64,000 bases of DNA from NCBI RefSeq assembly GCF_040782645.1, contig NZ_CP160403.1:4375001-4439000 (forward strand). Direction: 5' to 3'. Positions 1-6,965 of this stretch are shown piece after piece. How positions within the stretch are numbered: position 1 is the stretch's first letter; the number at the start of each line of letters is the position of its first letter. A model generated the notes under the pieces. The model saw only the letters and a list, made by a program, of their open reading frames with translations. It was not told the DNA's origin and made no database searches. The translations under genes and the position numbers were made by a program. The DNA is from Streptomyces sp. HUAS ZL42 (lineage in GTDB: Bacteria > Actinomycetota > Actinomycetes > Streptomycetales > Streptomycetaceae).

Positions 1-639
1 GCGGACATCCTGGCGTACGGGACGGACGAGGTGCCGGTCGGGGACGACCAGGCCCAGCACGTCGAGCTGACGCGGGATCTGGCACTGCGGTTCAACCAGC
101 GGTACGGGCACACGTTCGTGGTGCCACGGGCCACGTTTCCGCCGGTCGCCGCGCGGGTCATGAACCTGCAGGATCCGACGTCGAAGATGGGCAAGAGCGA
201 CGACGTGGGGCCGGGGATCGTCTATCTGCTGGACGAGCCGGACGCGGTGCGGAAGAAGGTCATGCGGGCCGTCACCGACAGTGGGCGGGAGGTCGTGTAC
301 GACCGTGAGGGGCGGCCGGGTGTGGCCAATCTGCTGGAGCTCCTTGCCGCTTGTACGGGTGGGAACCCGGAGGCCTTGGGCGGTGTATATGAGTCGTACG
401 GCTCCTTGAAGAAGGACACCGCGGAGGCGGTGGTCGAGCTCCTCAGGCCTGTACAGGAGAGGCACAAGGAGTTGTGCGCGGATCCTGCGTATGTGGAGGG
501 GGTGCTGCGGAATGGTGCGGAGCGGGCTCGGGTCATGGCCCGGCCGACGGTGGATGCGGCTTATCGGGCGATCGGTCTGTTGCCGGCCGCTTCCGAGAGC
601 GATACCGCTGCCTCCGTCGTGCTGAACGCCGCTCGGTAG
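1..639 (+). CDS. trpS: tryptophanyl-tRNA synthetase, C-terminal part (5' end outside window)
   Basis: Charges tRNA-Trp with tryptophan in the cytoplasm. The reading frame is open from base 1, so the start and the HIGH motif lie upstream of the window. The visible part has the class I core segment PVGDDQAQHVELTRDLALRFN in pieces (VGDDQ, HVELTRD) and the ATP-binding KMSKS loop in the variant form KMGKSD, followed by a helical anticodon-binding domain (DAVRKKVMRAVTD). It ends at TAG 637-639. The last 79 bp overlap the 3' end of the opposite-strand AraC-family gene. Assignment is secure from the motifs. Whether this is the housekeeping or a drug-resistant paralogue cannot be told from this fragment. 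Confidence 0.95.
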   Translation, partial: ADILAYGTDEVPVGDDQAQHVELTRDLALRFNQRYGHTFVVPRATFPPVAARVMNLQDPTSKMGKSDDVGPGIVYLLDEPDAVRKKVMRAVTDSGREVVYDREGRPGVANLLELLAACTGGNPEALGGVYESYGSLKKDTAEAVVELLRPVQERHKELCADPAYVEGVLRNGAERARVMARPTVDAAYRAIGLLPAASESDTAASVVLNAAR

Positions 640-1577
640 GCGCGTGGGCTGGTGGCGAGGCGCGATGCGAAGTGCTGGCGCATGGTGACCTCGCTGCCGA
701 AGCCGGCGCGGCGGGCGATCTCCGGCATCGGGAGGTCGGTGCGTTCGAGGAGCTTCTGTGCTGCGGCGATGCGCTGGTCGAGGAGCCAGCGGAGCGGTGT
801 GGTGCCGGTCGCCGCGGTGAAGTGCCGGGCGAAGGAGCGCGCGGACATGCCCGCGCGGGCGGCCAGTTCAGCGACCGTGAGCGGTTCATGGAGATGGCGC
901 AGGGCGTGTTCGCGTACGGCGGCGAGGGCGTCGGCGTCGCGGTCCGTGCGGGGGGTGGGGTGCTCGATGAACTGCGCCTGCGTGCCGGTGCGGAAGGGGG
1001 CCGTGACCATGGAGCGGGCGATGGCGGCGGCCGCCTCGGCGCCGTGGGCGCGGCGCACCAGGTGGAGGCAGAGGTCGATGCCGGCGGCTGTGCCGGCCGC
1101 GGTCCAGATGTTGTCGTCCTCGATGAAGAGGGCGTCAGGGACGACGTCGACGTGCGGGTGGTGGGTGCGAAGGAGGTCGATCAGGTTCCAGTGGGTGATG
1201 GCTCGGCGGCCATCGAGGAGGCCGGCCTGGGCGAGGGTGAACGCTCCGCCGCAGAGGGCGGCGAGGGTGGTGCCGCGGGCGTGGGCGCGGCGGAGGGCGT
1301 CGAGGACGGAGGGCGGTGCGGGGGTGAGGTGGTCGTCGAGGCCGGGGACGACGATCAGGTCGGCGCGGGAGAGCCAGGCGAGGGTCCGGTCGGGAAGGAG
1401 GGTGAGACCGCCGCGCATCGGAACCGGAGTGGCGGTGTCGGTGGCGACGCGGCGCAGTTCGAAGGCGGGTACGCCGCGGTCGGTGCGGTCCGTACCCCAG
1501 ACCTCGGTGATGACGGAGACGTCGAAGGCACGGATGCCGGGGAAGGCGACCAGGGCAACGCGGCATGCCTGCTCCAT
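561..1577 (-). CDS. GlxA-type AraC-family transcriptional regulator
   Basis: A 338-residue one-component regulator. Residues 1-170 form a DJ-1/PfpI-like (class I glutamine amidotransferase-like) sensor domain with the nucleophile-elbow segment ALCGGAFTLA. The C-terminal 110 residues are an AraC DNA-binding domain with two helix-turn-helix motifs (VAELAARAGMSARSFARHF and the PMPEIARRAGFGS segment). ATG 1577 begins the conserved sensor strand (RVALVAFPGIRAFDV). The C-terminus runs 79 bp into the 3' end of trpS on the other strand. The cysteine hydrolase gene starts 76 bp away divergently, so it is a plausible target, but that is inference from position only. The ligand is unknown. Confidence 0.88.
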   Translation of the reverse strand: MEQACRVALVAFPGIRAFDVSVITEVWGTDRTDRGVPAFELRRVATDTATPVPMRGGLTLLPDRTLAWLSRADLIVVPGLDDHLTPAPPSVLDALRRAHARGTTLAALCGGAFTLAQAGLLDGRRAITHWNLIDLLRTHHPHVDVVPDALFIEDDNIWTAAGTAAGIDLCLHLVRRAHGAEAAAAIARSMVTAPFRTGTQAQFIEHPTPRTDRDADALAAVREHALRHLHEPLTVAELAARAGMSARSFARHFTAATGTTPLRWLLDQRIAAAQKLLERTDLPMPEIARRAGFGSEVTMRQHFASRLATSPRAYRAAFSTTEAAVSLSEAAGNRPIAR

Positions 1578-1652
1578 GCCTGGCAGTAAACCATCGATCG
1601 CTGTCTTCTGCCCTTCTGGGGTGGGCGTGGACCCGGCGGCAGCATCGTGGTC

Positions 1653-2240
1653 ATGGAGATCGCAGAGAACGCAGCGCTCGTGGTGGTGGACGTCCAGAAG
1701 GGCTTCGACGAGCTCGATTACTGGGGGTCCCGGAACAATCCCGGAGCCGATGAGAACGTCGCCGCTCTCATCGACGTGTGGCAGGAGACCGGTCGGCCCG
1801 TCGTGTTCGTGCGGCATGACTCGGCGAAGCCGGACTCGCCGCTGCGGCCGGGGTACGAGGGCAACGACTTCAAGGAGTACGTGGGGCAGCGGCGAGGAAA
1901 GGGGGCCGGTGGGGCGGAGTTGTTGATCACGAAGACCGTGAACTCGGCCTTCCTCGGAACGCCGGATCTGGGCGGGTGGCTGAAGGCCGAGGGGATCGCG
2001 CAGATCGTGGTGGTCGGGATCCAGACCAACATGTGCGTGGAGACGACGGCCCGGATGGGCGGGAACCTCGGGTACGAGGTGGTGGTGGCGTACGACGCGA
2101 CGTACACCTTTGATCTGGACGGGCCGTTCGGCTGGCGGCGCGGTGCGGACGAGATCGCGCAGGCGTCGGCGGTGTCGCTGCACGGGGGCGGCTTCGCGCG
2201 GGTGGTGACCACGAAGGAGGTGGTGGACGCGGCGGGGTGA
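1653..2240 (+). CDS. isochorismatase-family cysteine hydrolase
   Basis: A 195-residue alpha/beta hydrolase of the isochorismatase/nicotinamidase superfamily. The catalytic triad is visible: Asp in VVVDVQKGF near residue 13, Lys in ITKTVNSAF in the middle, and Cys in TNMCVETTAR near residue 130. These enzymes hydrolyse amide or vinyl-ether bonds in small metabolites such as nicotinamide, isochorismate or ureidomalonate. The metal-binding residues of true nicotinamidases are not evident, so the substrate is open. An in-frame GTG lies at 1647, and no strong ribosome site separates it from ATG 1653. The gene is divergent from the GlxA-type regulator, which may control it. Confidence 0.85.
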   Translation: MEIAENAALVVVDVQKGFDELDYWGSRNNPGADENVAALIDVWQETGRPVVFVRHDSAKPDSPLRPGYEGNDFKEYVGQRRGKGAGGAELLITKTVNSAFLGTPDLGGWLKAEGIAQIVVVGIQTNMCVETTARMGGNLGYEVVVAYDATYTFDLDGPFGWRRGADEIAQASAVSLHGGGFARVVTTKEVVDAAG

Positions 2241-2260
2241 CCGCCCCCGGACGGGCGGGG

Positions 2261-3073
2261 TCAGCTGTTGTTGCCGGAGGCCAGTTCGCGGCTGCGGTCG
2301 CGCGCGGCTTCGAGGGCGGCGATGAGGGCGGCTCGTACGCCGTGGTTCTCGAGTTCGCGGATGGCGCTGATGGTCGTGCCCGCGGGGGACGTGACGTTCT
2401 CGCGGAGCTTGACCGGGTGTTCGCCGCTGTCGCGGAGCATGGTCGCCGCGCCGATCGCGGACTGGACGATCAGGTCGTGGGCCTTGTCCCGGGGGAGGCC
2501 GAGCAGGATGCCGGCGTCGGTCATGGCCTCGACCAGGTAGAAGAAGTACGCCGGGCCCGAGCCGGAGAGGGCGGTGCAGGCGTCCTGCTGGGACTCGGGG
2601 ACGCGAAGGGTCTTGCCGACTGCGCCGAAGATTTCCTCGGCGTGGGCGAGGTGTTCCCCGGTGGCGTGGCTGCCGGCCGAGATGACGGACATGGCCTCGT
2701 CGACCAGGGCGGGGGTGTTCGTCATGACGCGGACCACCGGGGTACCGGCGGCGAGGCGGGACTCGAAGAAGGAGGTGGGGATGCCGGCGGCTCCGCTGAT
2801 GACCAGGCGGTCGGCGGGGACGTGTGGGGCGAGTTCGTCGAGGAGGGTGCCCATGTCCTGAGGCTTGACGGTGAGGATCAGGGTGTCGGCGGTCTTGGCG
2901 GCTTCGGCGTTGGTCACCGGGTTGACGCCGTAGCGGGTGCGGAGTTCTTCGGCTCGTTCCTGGCGGCGGGCGGTGACCAGAAGGTCGGCCGGGGCCCAGC
3001 CTGCTCGGATCATTCCGCTGAGCAGGGCTTCGCCGATCTTGCCGGTGCCGAGGACTGCGACTTTCTGGGTCAT
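2261..3073 (-). CDS. proC: pyrroline-5-carboxylate reductase
   Basis: Last step of proline biosynthesis: NAD(P)H-dependent reduction of pyrroline-5-carboxylate to proline. The 270-residue protein has an N-terminal Rossmann motif (VLGTGKIGEALL) and the P5CR signature region near residue 225 (VTSPAGTTISAIRELE). Length is typical of ProC. ATG 3073 is preceded by GGAGGG nine bases upstream. It converges with the cysteine hydrolase, leaving 20 bp between stops. The gene lies alone on its strand, with 268 bp of noncoding DNA upstream that holds a copy of an intergenic repeat. Confidence 0.96.
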   Translation of the reverse strand: MTQKVAVLGTGKIGEALLSGMIRAGWAPADLLVTARRQERAEELRTRYGVNPVTNAEAAKTADTLILTVKPQDMGTLLDELAPHVPADRLVISGAAGIPTSFFESRLAAGTPVVRVMTNTPALVDEAMSVISAGSHATGEHLAHAEEIFGAVGKTLRVPESQQDACTALSGSGPAYFFYLVEAMTDAGILLGLPRDKAHDLIVQSAIGAATMLRDSGEHPVKLRENVTSPAGTTISAIRELENHGVRAALIAALEAARDRSRELASGNNS

Positions 3074-3170
3074 GGTGCGGGGCCCTCCGGGGGTGCGTCG
3101 TCCTAAGGGCATCCTCGCACCCCGGGGTGCGTGTGCGGCTTGGTTGTCCGGTGGGCGGGACGTCGGTTTC

Positions 3171-3232
3171 TGGCCGCCCGGGTTGGTGCCGGACGGTGGG
3201 TCGTGCAGCCCGGCGCTTGCCGGGTGCCACCC
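3171..3232 (-). repeat. intergenic repeat, tail-only copy C
   Basis: Read on the minus strand this segment matches the tail of the repeat copies at 12974-13113 and 19575-19685. The core GGCAAGCGCCGGGCTGC is nearly identical to GCAAGCGCCGGGCTGC of copy B. The following CACCAAC-CCGGGCG stretch matches copy A only. The head hairpin of the other copies (CCCCCGCTCGAGCGAAGCC) is absent. It sits in the 268 bp gap between the ABC permease stop and the proC start; nothing else is evident in that gap. Confidence 0.65.
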
Positions 3233-3341
3233 CAGGCGGCACGCATGCCCGCGGACCGACGGAAAGGCTGAGCGCCGCGCCCACCCGCAGACCGACGACA
3301 TCGCGCAGTGCCGCCGCGCACCCGCGGACCGGCCGAGGTCG

Positions 3342-4124
3342 TCAAGTCGTCCTGCGCCTCAGCGTGGCCGCTCCCAGGCCCAGTACCAGCAACGCGCAGC
3401 CCGCCACGATCAGGGCGTCGCGGATGAAGTTCGCTGTCATGTCCGTGTGTTTCAGGACCTCGTTCATGCCGTCCACCGCGTAGGACATCGGCAGGACGTC
3501 GGAGATCGCCTCCAGGACGGGGTGCATGTTGTCGCGGGCGGTGAAGAGGCCGCAGAGGAGGAGTTGGGGGAAGATCACGGCCGGCATGAACTGGACCGCC
3601 TGGAATTCCGAGGCGGCGAAGGCCGAGACGAAGAGGCCGAGGGCCGTGCCGAGCAGCGCGTCGAGGAGGGCGACCAGGAGGAGGAGCCAGGGGCTGCCGG
3701 TGACGTCCAGGCCCAGGAACCAGAGGGCCAGGCCCGTGGCCAGGGTGGACTGGATGATGGCGAGGGTGCCGAAGGCGAGGGCGTAGCCCGCGATCAGGTC
3801 GCCTTTGCCGAGGGGCATGGCGAGGAGGCGTTCGAGGGTTCCGGAGGTGCGTTCGCGCAGGGTGGCGATGGAGGTCACCAGGAACATCGTGATCAGGGGG
3901 AAGATCCCGAGCAGCGAGGCGCCGATGCTGTCGAAGGTGCGGGGGCTGCCGTCGAAGACGTAGCGCAGAAGGACCAGCATCAGGCACGGGACGAGGATCA
4001 TCAGCGCGATCGTGCGCGGGTCGTGGCGGAGCTGGCGGAGGACGCGGGTCGCGGTGGCCAGGGTGCGGGAGGCGTTCAGTGCGCCGGTGGGGGCGGGCGC
4101 CGTCGCCGTGTTCGTCGTGCTCAT
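3342..4124 (-). CDS. ABC-2 type transporter permease
   Basis: A 260-residue integral membrane subunit with about six hydrophobic segments, including IALMILVPCLMLVLL near residue 45 and the ABC2 signature region GTLERLLAMPLGKGDLIAGY near residue 100. It would form the membrane channel of an exporter with the ATPase encoded immediately upstream, acting on drugs, lipids or polyketide-like substrates. Its ATG overlaps the ATPase stop as ATGA (4121-4124), showing translational coupling. The substrate is not visible from sequence. Confidence 0.92.
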   Translation of the reverse strand: MSTTNTATAPAPTGALNASRTLATATRVLRQLRHDPRTIALMILVPCLMLVLLRYVFDGSPRTFDSIGASLLGIFPLITMFLVTSIATLRERTSGTLERLLAMPLGKGDLIAGYALAFGTLAIIQSTLATGLALWFLGLDVTGSPWLLLLVALLDALLGTALGLFVSAFAASEFQAVQFMPAVIFPQLLLCGLFTARDNMHPVLEAISDVLPMSYAVDGMNEVLKHTDMTANFIRDALIVAGCALLVLGLGAATLRRRTT

Positions 4125-4933
4125 CGCGTCTTCTCCTTCGTCTGGCTTGCCGCGATCGCCTCGTCGACGAGGTGGAGGAACGCCGCTTCGACGGTGTCCG
4201 AGCCGGTGCGGGTGCGCAGGGCGTCCGGGGTGTCGTCGGCGAGGATCTCGCCCTCGCGCATCAGCAGGAGGCGGTGGCAGCGCTCGGCCTCGTCCATGAC
4301 GTGGGAGGAGATGAGGAGGGTGGCGCCTCGGGTCGCGGCGATGTCGTGGAAGAGGTTCCACAGGTCGCGGCGGAGGACGGGGTCCAGGCCGACGGTCGGT
4401 TCGTCGAGGACCAGGAGTTCCGGGGTGCCGAGCAGGGCCACGGCCAGGGAGACGCGGCTGCGCTGGCCACCGGAGAGGTTGCCGGCGAGGGCCTCGGCGT
4501 CGGTGGTGAGGTCGACGTCGGCGATGGCCCGGGTGACGTTCTCGTGGCGGCGGTCGGCTGCCGTGCGGCCCGGGTCGAGGATCGAGGCGAAGTAGTCCAG
4601 ATTCTGACGGACCGTCAGGTCGTCATAGACGGAGGGGTCCTGGGTGACATAACCGATGCGGGTGCGCAGGGTGCGGTCGCCGGCGGGGCGGCCGAGGATC
4701 TCCAGGGTGCCGGTGACCTTGGCCTGGGTGCCGACGATCGAGCGCATGAGGGTGGTCTTGCCGCAGCCGGAGGGGCCGAGCAGGCCGGTGATCTGGCCGC
4801 GCGGGATGGTGAAGTCGAGGCCGTGCAGGACTGTGCGTGGGCCACGGGCGACGGTGAGGCCAAAGGCGCGCACGGCGGGTTCTTGCGAGGCGTCGGTGTC
4901 CGTGCGGGGTGGATCGGAAGCATAATTCATCAT
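4121..4933 (-). CDS. ABC transporter ATP-binding protein (drug/lipid exporter type)
   Basis: A 270-residue ATPase of the CcmA/DrrA type. It has Walker A (GPSGCGKTT, near residue 60), signature LSGGQRSRVSLA, Walker B LLVLDEPTVGLDP and the switch histidine in LLISSHVMDEAE. It powers the overlapping permease gene. The start is placed at ATG 4933, with AGGAGG 12 nt upstream; a second ATG follows directly at 4930. Both lie inside an AT-rich palindrome (see 4922-4945), which suggests control of this operon at the start codon. The methyltransferase gene upstream on the same strand begins its stop 147 bp away. Confidence 0.93.
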   Translation of the reverse strand: MMNYASDPPRTDTDASQEPAVRAFGLTVARGPRTVLHGLDFTIPRGQITGLLGPSGCGKTTLMRSIVGTQAKVTGTLEILGRPAGDRTLRTRIGYVTQDPSVYDDLTVRQNLDYFASILDPGRTAADRRHENVTRAIADVDLTTDAEALAGNLSGGQRSRVSLAVALLGTPELLVLDEPTVGLDPVLRRDLWNLFHDIAATRGATLLISSHVMDEAERCHRLLLMREGEILADDTPDALRTRTGSDTVEAAFLHLVDEAIAASQTKEKTR

Positions 4934-4945
4934 ACGATGAATAAT
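4922..4945. promoter_or_regulatory. AT-rich palindrome over the ABC-ATPase start codon
   Basis: ATTCATC (4925-4931) and GATGAAT (4936-4942) are perfect inverted arms with a 4 bp spacer. The symmetry continues as AT/AT after one mismatch on each side. It contains the two candidate ATG codons of the ABC ATPase and lies next to its AGGAGG. In DNA this AT-rich, such symmetry is typical of a repressor operator. In the mRNA it could also mask the start codon. No cognate regulator gene is adjacent. Confidence 0.55.
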
Positions 4946-5080
4946 CCTCCTGCGATGGGGAGCCGTCAAGGGGGTGAGTGGTGGCGCGCAGGCATGCGTA
5001 CGCGGCGGCCCCGGACTGATGGGCCGCCGCGTGAACGGGCGTCAGGAAAAGTGGTGACGATCAGCGAGGAGTTGCAGGGC

Positions 5081-5854
5081 TCAGCGCGTCGCGAGGATCA
5101 GCAGGACGTCGTAGACCTCCTCGACCGTGGCGTCCGGAAAGGTCCGGAGCAGGTGCTCGCGCTCGCGGGCGAGGAAAGCGTTCGTCGCCTCCTCGCCCTG
5201 CAGGAGGAAGATCGAATGGCTGCTGAGGTTGGCGAGGTGCGTATCGAGCGGGACCGTCCTGCTCCAGCGGACGACGCGATGCGCGTGGGCGGGGACGACC
5301 GGCGCGCCCTCGAAGGAGTCCGTGGCCCTGGTGTCGGACGCGCCCTGCTTGTTGCTGTGCCTGCCGTTGAAGTGCTGCCGGACGCGCTCCGCCTGCTCCA
5401 TGACCCACGGCACGTCGTGCGGGTCCATGTTCCACCACAGCGCCAGCGCGCCGCCCGGCCGCAGCACACGCAGCGCCTCCGGAACCGAGAGGGCCGGCCG
5501 CGTCCAGTGCCAGGACTGCGCGTAGGTGAGGAAGTCGACGGAGGCGGTGGCAAGCGGGAGGGAGTTGCCGTCGCCCCGGACGAGGGGCACGTCCGGGAGG
5601 GTGCGGCGGAACTGGGCCGCCATGCCGTCACCGGGCTCGACGGCGATCACATCGGCACCACGAGCTCGCAGGAGCGCGGTCGCTATACCGGTGCCGGCTC
5701 CGATGTCCGCGACTCGGGCGCCGGTGAGGGAACGACCGGCCAGCTCCTCGATCGCGTCGAAGAGGGCGGGCGGATACGAGGGACGGTTCTCGGCGTACTG
5801 GGCGGCGGCGGCGTTGAAGGACTGGGCTCGCTTGGCGTGGGAGTCGACCGTCAT
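5081..5854 (-). CDS. class I SAM-dependent methyltransferase
   Basis: A 257-residue cytoplasmic methyltransferase of the Methyltransf_11 type. SAM-binding motif I is VADIGAGTGIATALL (near residue 50), followed by the acidic strand DVIAVEPGDGM and the motif DFLTYAQSWHWT. The first 30 residues (AKRAQSFNAAAAQYAENRPSYP) match the usual N-terminal helix of this family, supporting ATG 5854. The acceptor substrate is unknown. It precedes the ABC exporter on the same strand, with the palindrome between them, so co-transcription is possible but not shown. Confidence 0.9.
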   Translation of the reverse strand: MTVDSHAKRAQSFNAAAAQYAENRPSYPPALFDAIEELAGRSLTGARVADIGAGTGIATALLRARGADVIAVEPGDGMAAQFRRTLPDVPLVRGDGNSLPLATASVDFLTYAQSWHWTRPALSVPEALRVLRPGGALALWWNMDPHDVPWVMEQAERVRQHFNGRHSNKQGASDTRATDSFEGAPVVPAHAHRVVRWSRTVPLDTHLANLSSHSIFLLQGEEATNAFLAREREHLLRTFPDATVEEVYDVLLILATR

Positions 5855-5930
5855 ACGTCCATGGTGACGAGCTTGGGTGAGAGGGCGCCGGAAATTCGGT
5901 GAGCTTCGGGGGCCCTTTCGCCGGCCCCCC

Positions 5931-6434
5931 CTACCCCCGGCGCCGCTTCTTCGACGGGTTGCCCGTGCGGCGGGACGTGCGGAGCTCGTGCTGCTTGCGG
6001 GCCGCTTCGTACTCCTCGCGGCGCAGCTTCTCACCGGGCGCCTCGATGAGGGAGCGGAAGAAGTAGGCCAGGAGCGAGCCGACGAAGCCGATGGCCAGGA
6101 GGCCGCGCAGGGAGGCCTGGCGCTCGGGGTCGGGGCGTTTGCCGAAACCGTCCCAGGTGTGCCGGAAGGCGAGGGCGCTGCAGATGGCGAACATCACGAC
6201 GACGAGCAGGGTCACGAAGCCGCCGATGTCGGCGATCTGCAGGCCCTCGTAGGCGAAGCGGAGGACGAGGCAGGAGGCGACGGCCGCGGCGAGCGAGCCG
6301 ACGGCCACGCCTGTGCGGCGGGCCGTGTAGCCGTTGTCGTGATCCACCCAGGTCGTGCCGAAGAAGCGGAGGGGCTCGGGGCGGGGGCCCGAGGAGCCCG
6401 CGGGGGTGTCCGGGGTGCCGTTCTCGTCGCTCAC
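5931..6434 (-). CDS. small integral membrane protein of unknown function
   Basis: A 167-residue protein with a Pro/Gly-rich cytoplasmic N-terminus, three hydrophobic segments (about residues 46-62, 70-90 and 110-130) and a very basic C-terminal tail ending KKRRRG. I do not recognise a functional family. GTG 6434 is favoured over longer starts because a CATAAT box (6441-6446) ends six bases before it, consistent with a leaderless transcript, and no Shine-Dalgarno is seen. It is separated from the SH3b gene by 43 bp on the same strand. Confidence 0.75.
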   Translation of the reverse strand: MSDENGTPDTPAGSSGPRPEPLRFFGTTWVDHDNGYTARRTGVAVGSLAAAVASCLVLRFAYEGLQIADIGGFVTLLVVVMFAICSALAFRHTWDGFGKRPDPERQASLRGLLAIGFVGSLLAYFFRSLIEAPGEKLRREEYEAARKQHELRTSRRTGNPSKKRRRG

Positions 6435-6440
6435 GGGTCG

Positions 6441-6446
6441 ATTATG
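6441..6446 (-). promoter_or_regulatory. -10 box for leaderless membrane-protein gene
   Basis: CATAAT on the minus strand, 6 nt before GTG 6434, with no Shine-Dalgarno in between. This is the spacing expected if transcription begins at the start codon. Confidence 0.5.
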
Positions 6447-6477
6447 GCTCCGGGACGGCCGCGGGCTCCCTTCCGGG

Positions 6478-6783
6478 TCAGCCGCAGCGCGAGGCGACGT
6501 AGCCGTCACTGCCCGTGAGGACGTAGGCGTCCGAGACGTACTGGCCGTCGCTGATGTTGTCCCAGATGTTCGACGTGCCGTAGGGACCCGACACCGTGGT
6601 GCCCGGCGTCTGGCAGTAGATCGGAACGCGGGAGCCCTCGGGCAGTACGCGGACGATCGTGTAGTTGGTGCCCGGGCCGTTGCGGACGTTGAGACGGACG
6701 CCGGGAGCGATGGCGTAGGTCTTCACGGTCGTGGCGGCGAAGGCCTCGCCACCCTCGGCTTCTTCCACGTGGTCAACAGACAT
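6478..6783 (-). CDS. SH3b-domain protein
   Basis: A 101-residue protein with a bacterial SH3 fold: residues 28-60 carry the SH3b hallmark LNVRNGPGTNYTIV, and the C-terminal half has ILYCQTPG-like and NIWDNI strands (YVSDAYVLTGSDGYV). SH3b domains usually bind cell-wall peptides outside the cell. This one has an acidic, uncharged-core N-terminus and no signal peptide or lipobox. The start is firm: ATG 6783 follows GGGGGAGG. It is divergent from the receptor kinase gene, which hints at a shared envelope role (inference). Confidence 0.82.
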   Translation of the reverse strand: MSVDHVEEAEGGEAFAATTVKTYAIAPGVRLNVRNGPGTNYTIVRVLPEGSRVPIYCQTPGTTVSGPYGTSNIWDNISDGQYVSDAYVLTGSDGYVASRCG

Positions 6784-6965
6784 GAAAATCCTCCCCCGTT
6801 GGACCCCATGACGACCATGGGATCCCGTTCATTCCCCTAAAACACGCCATGAAACACATGTGCGCACTTGACACACTGAGGCTAGCAAGCCGCCTCTGTC
6901 TCGTACGAGTCATCGACTAGGCTCCGTGCGTCGCGCGCGCGGACGAACAGCACGGGGGTGGTTCC

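Noticed and set aside
561..3284. A 907-codon open frame on the minus strand
   Set aside because: Only the last 338 codons (from ATG 1577) look like protein. The rest is the shadow of the cysteine hydrolase and proC.
6868..6873. TTGACA as the -35 of the receptor kinase promoter
   Set aside because: No -10 at 16-19 bp. The likely -10, TAGGCT at 6918, is too far away.
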